This document shows, piece by piece, positions 15,922 to 26,100 of a stretch of DNA of 53,923 bases. This stretch comes from Clostridia bacterium (GTDB taxonomy: Bacteria; Bacillota; Clostridia; Oscillospirales; CAG-272). The stretch lies in NCBI GenBank assembly GCA_017624905.1, contig JAGAMD010000035.1, positions 1 to 53,923 on the forward strand, in the 5' to 3' direction. Each line of letters begins with the position of its first letter. Position 1 is the first letter of the stretch. A program made the translations under genes and the position numbers. Below the pieces are notes generated by a model, which ran no database searches, was not told the DNA's origin, and was given only the letters and a program-made list of their open reading frames with translations.

Positions 15922-16479
15922 ATGAACTATTCACCAAAGCATACGGACAATACCGTTCGTGCATTATATTTAGGACTCTTTGCGTTGGCTCTTATAACAA
16001 TTTTGTTTGGGGGAGAGGGAGCAAGAGGCATTACCTTTACTTGCGTTAGCCTAGTCTCAATTGTTTCAGGGTTATATTTGCTTATGAGATTTGAGCTAAC
16101 AACATATTCTTATGTTATGAACGCAAAGGAAAACGACTTTGAGTTCTTTGTTAACAAAGCAGTAGGTAAGCGTGGCAATTATGTTTGCTTTTATATGGTT
16201 TCTGACATTGTTCGCTTTGAAAAATATTCAAGCGAAGTGCGTGATACCTTGAAAAAGGACTATCAAAGAATATCCTTTTATAATTACACTCACAACCTTT
16301 TCAAGGAGGAGAAGAGTGTTATCGTCTTTAAAAATTCCGAGCATTATGATGCAGTAATTATCGAAGCCGATCAAGCATACAGTGAGTACATCAAAAATGC
16401 AATAGAGTTAACCAAACAAGCTAAGAGTCAAGAAAGTAAGATTGACTTAGACGATGATGAAATGATAAATATAGAATAA
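15922..16479 (+). CDS. hypothetical membrane protein with two N-terminal helices
   Basis: A 185-residue protein of no recognised family. Two hydrophobic helices at about residues 13-30 and 35-55 anchor it, leaving a cytoplasmic domain of about 125 residues with LKKDYQRISFYNYTHNLF and SVIVFKNSEHYDAVIIEAD. The tail is acidic. The bulk resembles PH-like domains that follow paired helices in Gram-positive membrane proteins, though this is only by eye. It lies downstream of rpmF behind a weak hairpin and may be co-transcribed. TGGAGA precedes the ATG. Confidence 0.75.
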   Translation: MNYSPKHTDNTVRALYLGLFALALITILFGGEGARGITFTCVSLVSIVSGLYLLMRFELTTYSYVMNAKENDFEFFVNKAVGKRGNYVCFYMVSDIVRFEKYSSEVRDTLKKDYQRISFYNYTHNLFKEEKSVIVFKNSEHYDAVIIEADQAYSEYIKNAIELTKQAKSQESKIDLDDDEMINIE

Positions 16480-16529
16480 AAACGGACGTAGCTTTAAGCG
16501 AGCCTGTTTAGTTTGAAAAATAAAAAACG

Positions 16530-16561
16530 AAAGCCTCCTATGGTAAATAGGAGGCTTTTAA
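16530..16561 (+). terminator. convergent terminator
   Basis: AAGCCTCCTAT pairs with ATAGGAGGCTT around GGTAA. It lies between convergent genes, with T on the right and A on the left, so it serves both. Confidence 0.88.
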
Positions 16562-18487
16562 TTATTTGTTAAGTGCTTTGTTGATTTCAGTTATCAAATC
16601 GTTTTCGGTGATTGAGCCGAGTTGCTTAAACGTGATAACGCCATTTTCGTCAAGAATGATTGTAAACGGATAAGCACCATAAGCACCGCCGAGCAGCTTG
16701 TAGTATGCATCAGCACCGTTTCCCGCCTCGTCCTTTACAAACACAATGCTTGAGTCCTTGTAGTTGTTGTTAACATAAGCTGAAGCGGTATTAAAATCAT
16801 CAACTGTATGTACAGCATAAATTACTACATCATCACCATATTCGGTGGCTGCACTGTCGAAAAATGGTAGTTCTGCAACACAACTTGCACACCAAGTGCC
16901 CCAAAAGTTGATAACAGTTACTTTACCACTCTTGGCAGGATCAACCTTTGTGCCACTAAGACCGTTTTCATCAAACACCTCAAGCTCAAGGCTTGGACAT
17001 AGGTTGCCAACCTTGTTACCAACGTCAGGTAACACAACTTGGTCGGTATCGGTACTTGTATTGGTGTTGGTATTAGTGCTTGTATCAACGGTTGTATCTG
17101 TATTTGTGTCGGTATTTGTAGCATTCTTGCGTGGCAAAATTACATTTGCATAGAGCAACACACCGACAAGAATAACTGCCATTGTAACACCGATTGCAAT
17201 TTTTATGCTTTGATTTCTTTTCTTAACTCTTTCAGCCTCTAGCTTGTTCTTTTTGTCGATAGCCTCAGCTTGTCTTGGAGTTGCGTTTTCAGGGATTTCA
17301 AATTCGTTAGGAGCAATAAAAATCTTTGGTCCCTTCCAAGAAATAGCCTTGGTAGGGCAGACATCAATACACTCACCACAGCTAATACACTCGTGGTCTC
17401 CAACGTGCTTGATATCGAGCTTACACTTGCTAACGCAACGGCCACAATTGGTACATTTGTGCTTGTTTAATTTAATTCCAAAGAATGAAAACTTATTGAA
17501 TAAGCTGTAAATTGCACCAAGAGGACAAATGAAACGGCAAAATAGTCTATAAACAAATATGCAAGAAATTAATATGCTAACGCAAAGCATAAATTTCCAA
17601 GCAAATGCGGTATCGAGCATTGGGAATAGACTTGATATATCCGGATTTAGTAGGTTCATCGATAAAAGTGGCAATGCAGCCTCAAGTATACCTGCCGGAC
17701 AAATGTATTTACAAAATGCAGGAACAACGCCGAAAATTGTAAATACAAACACAAACAATATCAGTATTGCGTATTTAAAATACGATAAAACTCTTGTAAC
17801 ACCACTCTTTTTTAGCTTTGGAGTTTTAATCTTGTGGAGCAAGTCTTGGATAAGACCAAACGGACATAGCCAACCGCAAATAAAACGACCAAACAAGATA
17901 GAGTATAAAAAGATTATGCCAAATATGTAGTATGGGATTGAATGTCCCTTAAGCTCATTTTGCAGAGTGCCGAGAGGACAAGAGCCGACAGCACCGGGGC
18001 AAGAATAACAGTTTATACCGGGAGCACATACATATTTTGAGCCACCTTGGAAAATGGCATCTCCGGTCTTGACACCTGATATAAAGCCTTTGATGTTAGC
18101 ATTAAAGAGTAGAGCACAGTAAAGCTGAATTAATCTGCGTTTTGTCGGGATTAAGCTCTTTAACCATCTTTTAAAGGTCCACTTTGGCTTTTCCTCTTTG
18201 AGGTCGATTACAACAGTGTCGTGAGCAATAGCGACGTTTTTAACAACATCCTTAGCGGCATCCTTGATTGCATTTTGCTCAGTAGTGCTTTGAAATTTCA
18301 CCTCTGAGGTGAAATCATTATAGTCGCTAAAGTTAATTTCTTCGTTGCCAATCAAATCCTTGATGTCAACATCAAAAAGGTCATCATCGTATTCATATGA
18401 CTCGCTCTTTTCGTAAGAGTGTAGATATACGCCTTCTTTGTCGGTAGGAGTGAGGTTTAAAAGTGTCTTTTTTCTAGTATCCTTCAT
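16562..18487 (-). CDS. polyferredoxin membrane protein fused to TlpA-like thioredoxin domain
   Basis: A 641-residue fusion. After an acidic cytoplasmic N-terminus (about 1-120) comes a NapH/CcoG-type membrane region holding paired cluster motifs CGWLCPFG and CRFICPLG plus further CxxxCP sites. Two four-cysteine ferredoxin motifs follow at about residues 344-385 (CTNCGRCVSKC and CISCGECIDVCP). A last membrane helix (about 425-450) and a Thr/Asn/Asp-rich linker lead to an extracytoplasmic thioredoxin fold with WCASC near residue 530 and a cis-Pro segment AYPFTIIL. The arrangement suggests electrons pass from cytoplasmic carriers across the membrane to outside disulfides. AAGGAGG precedes the start. 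The partner gene ends 11 bases upstream. Confidence 0.9.
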   Translation of the reverse strand: MKDTRKKTLLNLTPTDKEGVYLHSYEKSESYEYDDDLFDVDIKDLIGNEEINFSDYNDFTSEVKFQSTTEQNAIKDAAKDVVKNVAIAHDTVVIDLKEEKPKWTFKRWLKSLIPTKRRLIQLYCALLFNANIKGFISGVKTGDAIFQGGSKYVCAPGINCYSCPGAVGSCPLGTLQNELKGHSIPYYIFGIIFLYSILFGRFICGWLCPFGLIQDLLHKIKTPKLKKSGVTRVLSYFKYAILILFVFVFTIFGVVPAFCKYICPAGILEAALPLLSMNLLNPDISSLFPMLDTAFAWKFMLCVSILISCIFVYRLFCRFICPLGAIYSLFNKFSFFGIKLNKHKCTNCGRCVSKCKLDIKHVGDHECISCGECIDVCPTKAISWKGPKIFIAPNEFEIPENATPRQAEAIDKKNKLEAERVKKRNQSIKIAIGVTMAVILVGVLLYANVILPRKNATNTDTNTDTTVDTSTNTNTNTSTDTDQVVLPDVGNKVGNLCPSLELEVFDENGLSGTKVDPAKSGKVTVINFWGTWCASCVAELPFFDSAATEYGDDVVIYAVHTVDDFNTASAYVNNNYKDSSIVFVKDEAGNGADAYYKLLGGAYGAYPFTIILDENGVITFKQLGSITENDLITEINKALNK

Positions 18488-18498
18488 TGTCTACCTCC

Positions 18499-19419
18499 TT
18501 ACCCTAAACCAACACAGCCTGTGCAAAGGTTGATTGCGTTTGTTAATATTGAATTAAGTGTTCCGCCGAGAAGCCCGTCAACTATGCCGATGACAATGAG
18601 TAGGACGGAGAACACAAGAACTGTATATTTTATGATTGTAACACCATTGTTTTTTAGGTCGTGAGCAAATTCTCCCTCGCCCTTGAATACCTTCTTTTGA
18701 GCTTCAAGCTCTTCATCCTCATCATCAATTATAGACACAGGGTGACCATTTTTTGCGTAATGAGCATATATTGCCTTTACAGCCTCAAGCTCCTTTTCGT
18801 ATGTAAACTTAGCGAATACATCGTAAACGATAGCCACAAAAAACGGAATCACGAGATAAGCAAGAGCAGTACAAGCGATAGGGAAAAATGTATCAAAACC
18901 AGGTGCTGTCTTGATAGGCAAGGACCAAAGTCCTGTATCACCACCGAATTCAATCAAATCAAGCTGAGCCTTAAGAGTTGGCTCGGTGAATAGATAAGAA
19001 ATACACGAAATCGAGTTGATTACGATATTAACTATCATAATCACAAGGAATGCACGTCTAAATCCACGTTGACTCTTAATGACCTTGGTGTATACCTCAG
19101 GAGCGGATTTCAAATCAAGGTTTGTATATAGCTTTTTGAGTAGATCCTTATCGGTAACAAAGGCTTTTGGCTTTTCCTCCTCGACGTGAAAAACAGCATT
19201 AAGAACAATTCCAATTATAATAGCGGCAATAGAAACCGTCAATGGAATAGAAAAAGCAATCAAATAAGGCGTGATCTTTTCAGGTAGAAATCTCTGTGAT
19301 TCACTACCGTTGTAAATCATAATGCAAGAAGCAATAGCCCAAACTCCTAATGCAATAAGCAAAAGTGTGATGACAATGCCATAGATAGTATGAATACGCT
19401 TGATTTGTTTTTCTGACAT
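18499..19419 (-). CDS. membrane protein with C-terminal CD1871A-type CXXC tail
   Basis: A 306-residue protein with about five membrane helices (roughly 10-33, 48-70, 128-150, 185-205, 262-282). It ends NAINLCTGCVGLG, very like the end of small clostridial CD1871A-family CXXC proteins, which normally occur as peptides of about 50 residues beside polyferredoxin/TlpA genes. Here the tail is carried by a much larger unrecognised membrane protein. It is 11 bases upstream of the polyferredoxin-thioredoxin gene, so both form one operon. I infer that the CXXC pair exchanges disulfides with the WCASC thioredoxin. The central cytoplasmic part is charged and helical. Confidence 0.78.
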   Translation of the reverse strand: MSEKQIKRIHTIYGIVITLLLIALGVWAIASCIMIYNGSESQRFLPEKITPYLIAFSIPLTVSIAAIIIGIVLNAVFHVEEEKPKAFVTDKDLLKKLYTNLDLKSAPEVYTKVIKSQRGFRRAFLVIMIVNIVINSISCISYLFTEPTLKAQLDLIEFGGDTGLWSLPIKTAPGFDTFFPIACTALAYLVIPFFVAIVYDVFAKFTYEKELEAVKAIYAHYAKNGHPVSIIDDEDEELEAQKKVFKGEGEFAHDLKNNGVTIIKYTVLVFSVLLIVIGIVDGLLGGTLNSILTNAINLCTGCVGLG

Positions 19420-19465
19420 ATTGCGTCCTTTCTATATCTTTTAAATAATAATATCATTACTCGCA

Positions 19466-19494
19466 ATTATAACATAATTTATAAAGTATGTCAA
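19466..19494 (-). promoter_or_regulatory. promoter of the redox pair operon
   Basis: On the minus strand TTGACA (19489-19494) and TATAAT (19466-19471) are separated by 17 bases, a perfect consensus. Confidence 0.88.
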
Positions 19495-20024
19495 GAAAAA
19501 ATGCAAATTTTACATAATATGTAAAAAATACCATCACAGAACTTAAAGAAATATCATCAATCAAAGGAAAATGTCCACCACACTGAAACGGTTGACTTTT
19601 TAGAGAAAAAAGGCGAACACGTGTCTAAAAAACGGGAGTTTATCGATTTCGGGTAAAAAATTGCGACAACAAGGCTGAATACACATAAAACAGACACGTG
19701 GTTGGCAAAAATGGCAAAAATAGTGATTTGACAAGCTTTCGCAAAAGAATGCACCAACTGACAAATTAAATAACAGCAACGCATATCCGCTATTTATCAG
19801 TGCGAAAAGTGAGTCGTAGAGCAAAAGACTAAATTGTAAATTTTTTATAAAGTTTGTTTTGTAAATAATTATGTATTTTTCTAATAATTGCACCTTCTGC
19901 TATTCACCAAACATCCCGTCGTTTATAGGCTTAGAGACTTTTTGCCTTGGCATTTAGCTTCCTTTCATTATTCCTTTTATTATATTTTAATTTATTAAAT
20001 AATTATGTATTTAATATTTTTGTC
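19495..20024. other. gene-poor intergenic stretch
   Basis: About 530 bases with no convincing gene. A 14-base direct repeat TAAATAATTATGTA occurs near 19862 and 19998. CAGACACGTGGT at 19691 also occurs at 3570, and its core is inverted near 19617. On the minus strand a 17-codon ORF (MPRQKVSKPINDGMFGE, 19900-19953) has a good AAGGAAG site, and the same frame reopens beyond its stop for about 97 codons. This could be the remnant of a decayed gene or a short leader peptide, but the longer part does not look like protein. Confidence 0.5.
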
Positions 20025-20053
20025 TTGAATTTTCCACTTTAGTGTGTTACAAT
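20025..20053 (+). promoter_or_regulatory. promoter of the subtilase/opp locus
   Basis: TTGAAT at 20025-20030, a 17-base spacer and TACAAT at 20048-20053, 59 bases before the start codon. Confidence 0.75.
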
Positions 20054-20112
20054 ACTAACGTATGTTCACTCTTATATTATACACGTGAATTTATAGAAAG
20101 GCATAAAATACA

Positions 20113-23100
20113 ATGAACAGAAAAACAATGACAAGGACAACTACAATTCTTGTGGCGATCGTTTTGCTTGCTGCAACGCTATTTGCACTTGCAACTCCTG
20201 TTTTTGGTAGCGAGGAGGTTTATAAAGCCCCTTATGTTAAGCAGCTGCTTGATGGAGTAAAGATTGACAAGAGCCAATACTATGATGGCACAGTTGTTCA
20301 AAAACTCCCTTCTAATGTTAAGGATGATGACGATATCTCAGTTATCGTTACTCTTGACACCCCAACACTTCTTGACCTTTATAATGTGTCTAACAAGGAG
20401 CTCTCATTTGCAGAGTTTGTCCTAACTGACGAGGCAAAGGTGCTTGAGGCAAAAATGAATGCAAAGAAGGAGGAAATAATTGCGTCTCTTGATAAGACTG
20501 ACATTGAATTTAAGGTAACAGGCGTAGATTACTCCGTTTTGCTAAACGGCTTTGAAATCGTTATCAAGGCTGGTGATTTTAAGGACGTATGCAAGACCTT
20601 CGGTAACAAGGCAGGTGCTATTGTTAGTGAGGTTTATAAGGTCGCAGAAACTCAGCTTGTAGAGAACACCGTTAATGTGTATGAAACAGGTATTTTTAAT
20701 AGCTCAGGCTTTAAATATGATGGTTCGGGGATGGTTGTTGCCGTTCTTGATACAGGTCTTGACTATACACATAGTGCGTTCTCGGTTGATAACTTTACCT
20801 CTACAAAGCTAGGCTTGACAAGAGATATGGTTGCGAGCAGCCTTGCAATGACAAAGGCTCAATCTATGGTAAACGGCCTTGACGTAGGAGACGTTTATAT
20901 TAATGATAAGGTTCCATTTTCATTCGACTATGCTGATATGGATGCTGACGTTTACTCACTACATAACAATCACGGAACACACGTATCCGGTGTTATTGTT
21001 GGTAAGGACGATGTAATTACAGGTGTAGCACCAAACGCTCAGCTAGTTTCTATGAAAATCTTCTCAGATATTCAAGATTCTGCTAAGGCATCTTGGATTT
21101 TAGATGCACTTGAGGACTGTGTAATCTTAAATGTTGACGTTATCAATATGTCACTTGGTACTGCTTGTGGCTTCAGCCGTGAGACAGACAAGGAGGCTAT
21201 GACAGGCGTTTACGACAAGATTCGAGAGCAGGGCATTAGCTTGGTAGTTGCTGCATCAAACAGCTTCTCCTCAGCATACGGCTCAGAAAAGAACGGTAAC
21301 CTGGGTCTTACATCCAATCCGGATACAGCAACAGTTGGCTCACCATCTACATATGAGGGAGCAATGTCCGTTGCATCTATCAATGGTATTAAGACACCAT
21401 ACATTCTATATAATGATCAAATCATCTACTTCATTGAGTCAAACAATGCAGGTGCTGAGGAAAGAGATTTCGTTGAGGACCTTTTGGACGACGGAGTTAA
21501 TGAAAAGGAATTTGAATATGTCCTAATCCCCGGTGCCGGACGTTCTGCCGACTATACAGGTATGGATGTTACAGGCAAGATTGTTCTTGTAGAGCGTGGC
21601 TCTAACACCTTCGAGGAAAAAGCAAGGGTTGCTCAAGAAAAGGGTGCAGTAGGTATCATCATATTTAACAACGTATCAGGTGATATCAAGATGAACGTAG
21701 GTACATCGACTCTTGCAGTTTGTTCAATTTCACAAGCAGACGGTAAGGTTCTTGCTTCAGCAGGTTCCGGCAAAATCAAAATCAGCCGTGCACAAAAATC
21801 CGGACCATTTATGTCCGACTTCTCATCATGGGGACCATCTCCAACACTCGGCATTAAGCCGGAAATTACAGCTCACGGTGGTAACATTCTTTCAGCTGTA
21901 ACAGGTAAGGACAAAAACGGTGTTAGTATGTACGATCGCCTTTCAGGTACATCAATGGCTTGTCCAAACATCGCCGGTGTTACAATCCTTCTTCGTCAAT
22001 ATGTAGAAGAAAACTACGACAGAATTATTGGCGACAATGAAACAGACACAAACAAGCGTAATGTAAATATTAACCATATGGTTAACCGCTTAATGATGTC
22101 AACAGCAGACGTTGTATTCAACAAGAACGGTCTACCATATGCAGTTAGAAAGCAGGGCGCAGGTCTTGCAAACCTAATTGCATCAACAAAAACAACTGCT
22201 TACATCCGTACATACAATAAGGATGGTAGCATAATGGATAAATCCAAGCTTGAAATTGGTGATGATCCACAAAAAACAGGTGTATATACACTTAACTTCT
22301 CAGTTGTAAACTTCGGTGATACAGCACTTTCCTATGACCTATCTGCATATGTAATGACAGAGGGTGTTAGCGATGTAAAGACACACCAAGGTCAAACAAC
22401 AGTAACAGAGGAGGGCTATCTCCTAAACGGTGCTAAGGTAGAGTTTAAGGTTACCTCCGGTGGCACAAAGAACGGTGAATCAGTTACAGTTGATGCCGGT
22501 GCAGTCGCAAACATTGAGGTTACAATCACTCTAACCGAGGAAAACAAGAAATATATTGACGAGTCATTTGAAAACGGTATGTACGTTGAGGGCTTTGTTA
22601 ATCTAACAGCTAAGGCAGGTACAGACGTTGACCTAAGCGTTCCTTATCTTGCTTTCTATGGCACATGGGCACAAGCTCCGCTATTTGATAAGGACTACTT
22701 TGAAACAAACGAGGACGAGCTAGACGATACAATCCCAACTCTTGACAAAACACTTCCTGATGCTTATGCATCACGTCCAATCGGTGGTATTTCAGAGGAC
22801 TACGTAAGCTATCTTGGTTCATATTACTTCCTACAAGATCCAAGCGATAAGATAATCGCCGCAGATAGAGATTATATTGCAATTTCCAACAGAGAGGGCA
22901 CTATCCACTCAATTAGATTTGTATGGATGGGTATGCTTCGTAACGCAAAGGAAATTAGAATCACAATCACAGACGAGTCAACAGGTGAGGTTGTATACGA
23001 AACTGTTGAAAAGGATGTTCGTAAGTCCTATGGCGATGGTGGCTCATATTTATATCCGGCAAACGTAGATATTGAATTTGATGCCGGCGAGTACAATCTC

Positions 23101-26100
23101 AAAAACAACACAAAATTCAATGTTAAGCTAGAGGGCTTCCTTGATTACGACGAGGATAACGGAAGCGAAACAAACTTAAAGAATACATTTGAATTCCCAC
23201 TTGTTACAGACTTTGAGGCTCCTGCAATCACAGGTGCAGAATTCTATACAGAATATGACAAGGAATTAAAGAAGGATCGCCTATTTGTAAGAATGGCAAT
23301 CTTTGATAACCACTATTCAATGGCAGCACAAATCGGCTATGTTGATAAGACTAACACATTTGTAGCCTTTGATAGATATATGACTCCTATCTATTCTGAA
23401 AAGAATGATACAAACTACCTCGAGGTAGAATTGACAGATTTCATTTATGAAATAAAGAATAATGCTGTCAACAAAAATGCTATCGTTGTCGCATGCTATG
23501 ACTACGCATTAAACGATGCTACATACGAAATTGGTCTACCTGATGAGTTTACAAGCTTCTATTTTGAAGAAACAAATATCACACTTAGTCCTAATCAGCT
23601 CTACAATCTTGAGCCACTTATCTATCCGGATACAGAGTGGGGCGAGTTCCTTGAATACAAATCAATGAAGTCAAGCGTTGCAACAGTAGTAAACAACAAG
23701 CTAGTTGCAATAGGCTCAGGTAAGACAGTAGTTTATGTAACTGATCCAAAGACAGGCGATCAGGTTGTGCTTAATGTAACAGTACTTGCTGAGGGTGACG
23801 AGGGCTACGAGTATTACGATAAGCCGGTTGCTGATATGTTCAAGCTTACAAGCTACGAAACAATAAAGGCATTCTTTATGGTTGATAGCTCGGAAAGAGA
23901 TATTGGTGCAGACGGAGACGTTACGGTATTCTCGGGCAATAGCTATTTCCTATCAATGTATCCATCAGAGTCTGTAAGACTAAGCTATAAGCTTGATTCC
24001 TACCTACCTAACACAACAGTAGTATTTGAGTCAAGTGATGAAAGCATTGTAACAATTGACCAAACAGGCACAATAGTAGCTAAGGCAGAGGGCTATTCCT
24101 CAGTAACAGTTAGCGTACTACTTGATGGTAAATCAACATATTATTCACAAACAGTTTCAATCGAGGTTAAGGATCCATTTGTAACAACATCACCATCACT
24201 TACACACTATTATGGTAATGGTGGCACAGTAGAAATTCCGGAAACACTTCTACTCACAGAAATCGGACAATTTGCATTCTCTAACTTTGAGTATGTTCCA
24301 AAAGAGCCTTGGGAGCTCGATCCGGATGATCCAAGCACATCTAAGCTTTGGTTCATTGGTGATAATACCATTAAAAAGGTAATCATTCCGGAGGGCGTTA
24401 AGAAAATTAACCAATACGCATTTGCAAATCTAACAGCACTTGAGGAGGTTGTTCTTCCTTCAACGCTTGAGGCTATCGAGTACGGTGCATTCTATGGCTG
24501 TACAAGCCTAAAGACCGTTAAGGGCATTGAAAATGTAATGCTCATTAACCAAGAGGCATTTGCAAACTGTGATTTAAGAGGCGAATTAAAGCTAGATAAC
24601 GCTTGTGCTATCGGTAACAACGCATTTGCACAAAACGGACAATGGATTGATACAAACGGAGATAAGGTAACTGATACATTAAAGGGCGGACTTACATCTG
24701 TTGTTCTTTCCGACAAGCTACAATCAATCGGCGCTTATGCCTTTGCAAACAACAACGCACTTGAAAATGTAGAGGTTAAGGCATCACAGGTTAAATACGG
24801 ACCATATGTATTTAGTGGCTGTAAAGCACTCACAACAATAGAAATGAATACAAGCGTTATCCCAGAGGGCGCATTCTATGGCTGTGATAATCTAACAAAC
24901 GTAGTTATTGGTAAGGATGTAAGCTTTATCGATAAATACGCATTTGCAAAAACAAAAATAGCTGAGTTTAATTTAGCTGAGGGCAACACTACATACAAGC
25001 TTTCAGCAAATAAGGACTATATCCTATCAGCAGATGGTAAGACACTTATTTCAGTAGCGCCAACAAAGACAGGCGAATTTCTTCTAAATGATTCAAATGT
25101 TACAACAGTAGGCAAGGGTGCATTCGCATACAATTCACAAATTACATCAGTATCTATTCCAAGCGTAACAGTAGTTGAGGACAACGCGTTTGAGGCTTGT
25201 ACAAAGCTCGAGAACGTAACGCTCGGCACACTTACAAAAATAGGTGCATATGCATTCTTCGGAACAGCAATAGATACGCTTCCTTCTTTTAATAATATAG
25301 AAGAAATCGGAGCTTATGCTTTTGCCGCAACAGATATTAAAGAGGTTATAATCCCGGCTAATATGATTGTTGGTGAGGGTGCATTCTGCGAATGTAGATA
25401 TATTGAAACAGTAGTGATTGGCGATGGTGCTAAGCTCGGTATGGGTGCATTTATGCTCTCAAGAGATAACAACTCAGAGCTTGTGCTTGACACATCCTAC
25501 ACAAATCAAAAGGTATACTACTACAAGTATCTATCAAATCTAACAAGCTTAACAATCGGCAACAATGTCGTAGTTGGCAATAGCGCATTTATGGGTGCTG
25601 CCGCTCTTGAAACAGTTACTATGGGTGAGGGCATTCGTCTTGGCGACCAAGCATTCTTCAATGCTCCAAGCCTTAAAACAATCGATCTTTCAAAGGTAAT
25701 TTCAATTGGCGAAAAAGCATTCAGTGCAGATATTCTTTATACATATGCTGACTCAAATGCCAATACACCTGCAATCGATTCTGAGGGCTACTACATCTAT
25801 CACTATTATGCAGCTCCATTAATAAGCATTGACTTGTCTAGCCTTGAATATCTTGGCAAGGAAGCATTCTATCAAAGTCAGTCATTAACAAGTGTTACCC
25901 TTGGAAACAAGCTAAAGGAAATTCCTGAAAATGCATTTATGAGCTGTACTGAGCTTATTAGTATCAATCTTGGCAATGTAGAAAAGATTGGCTTACAAGC
26001 ATTTGCAGAAACACCACTTATAATAATCGACCTTTCATCCTGTAAGGAAATTGGCAACTATGCATTTATCAATTGTAAAAATCTTCTTTCAGTAACACTT

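Noticed and set aside
19600..19893. 97-codon minus-strand ORF with several cysteines
   Set aside because: It starts with GTG without a ribosome site, its composition is unlike protein, and it lies in decayed intergenic DNA.
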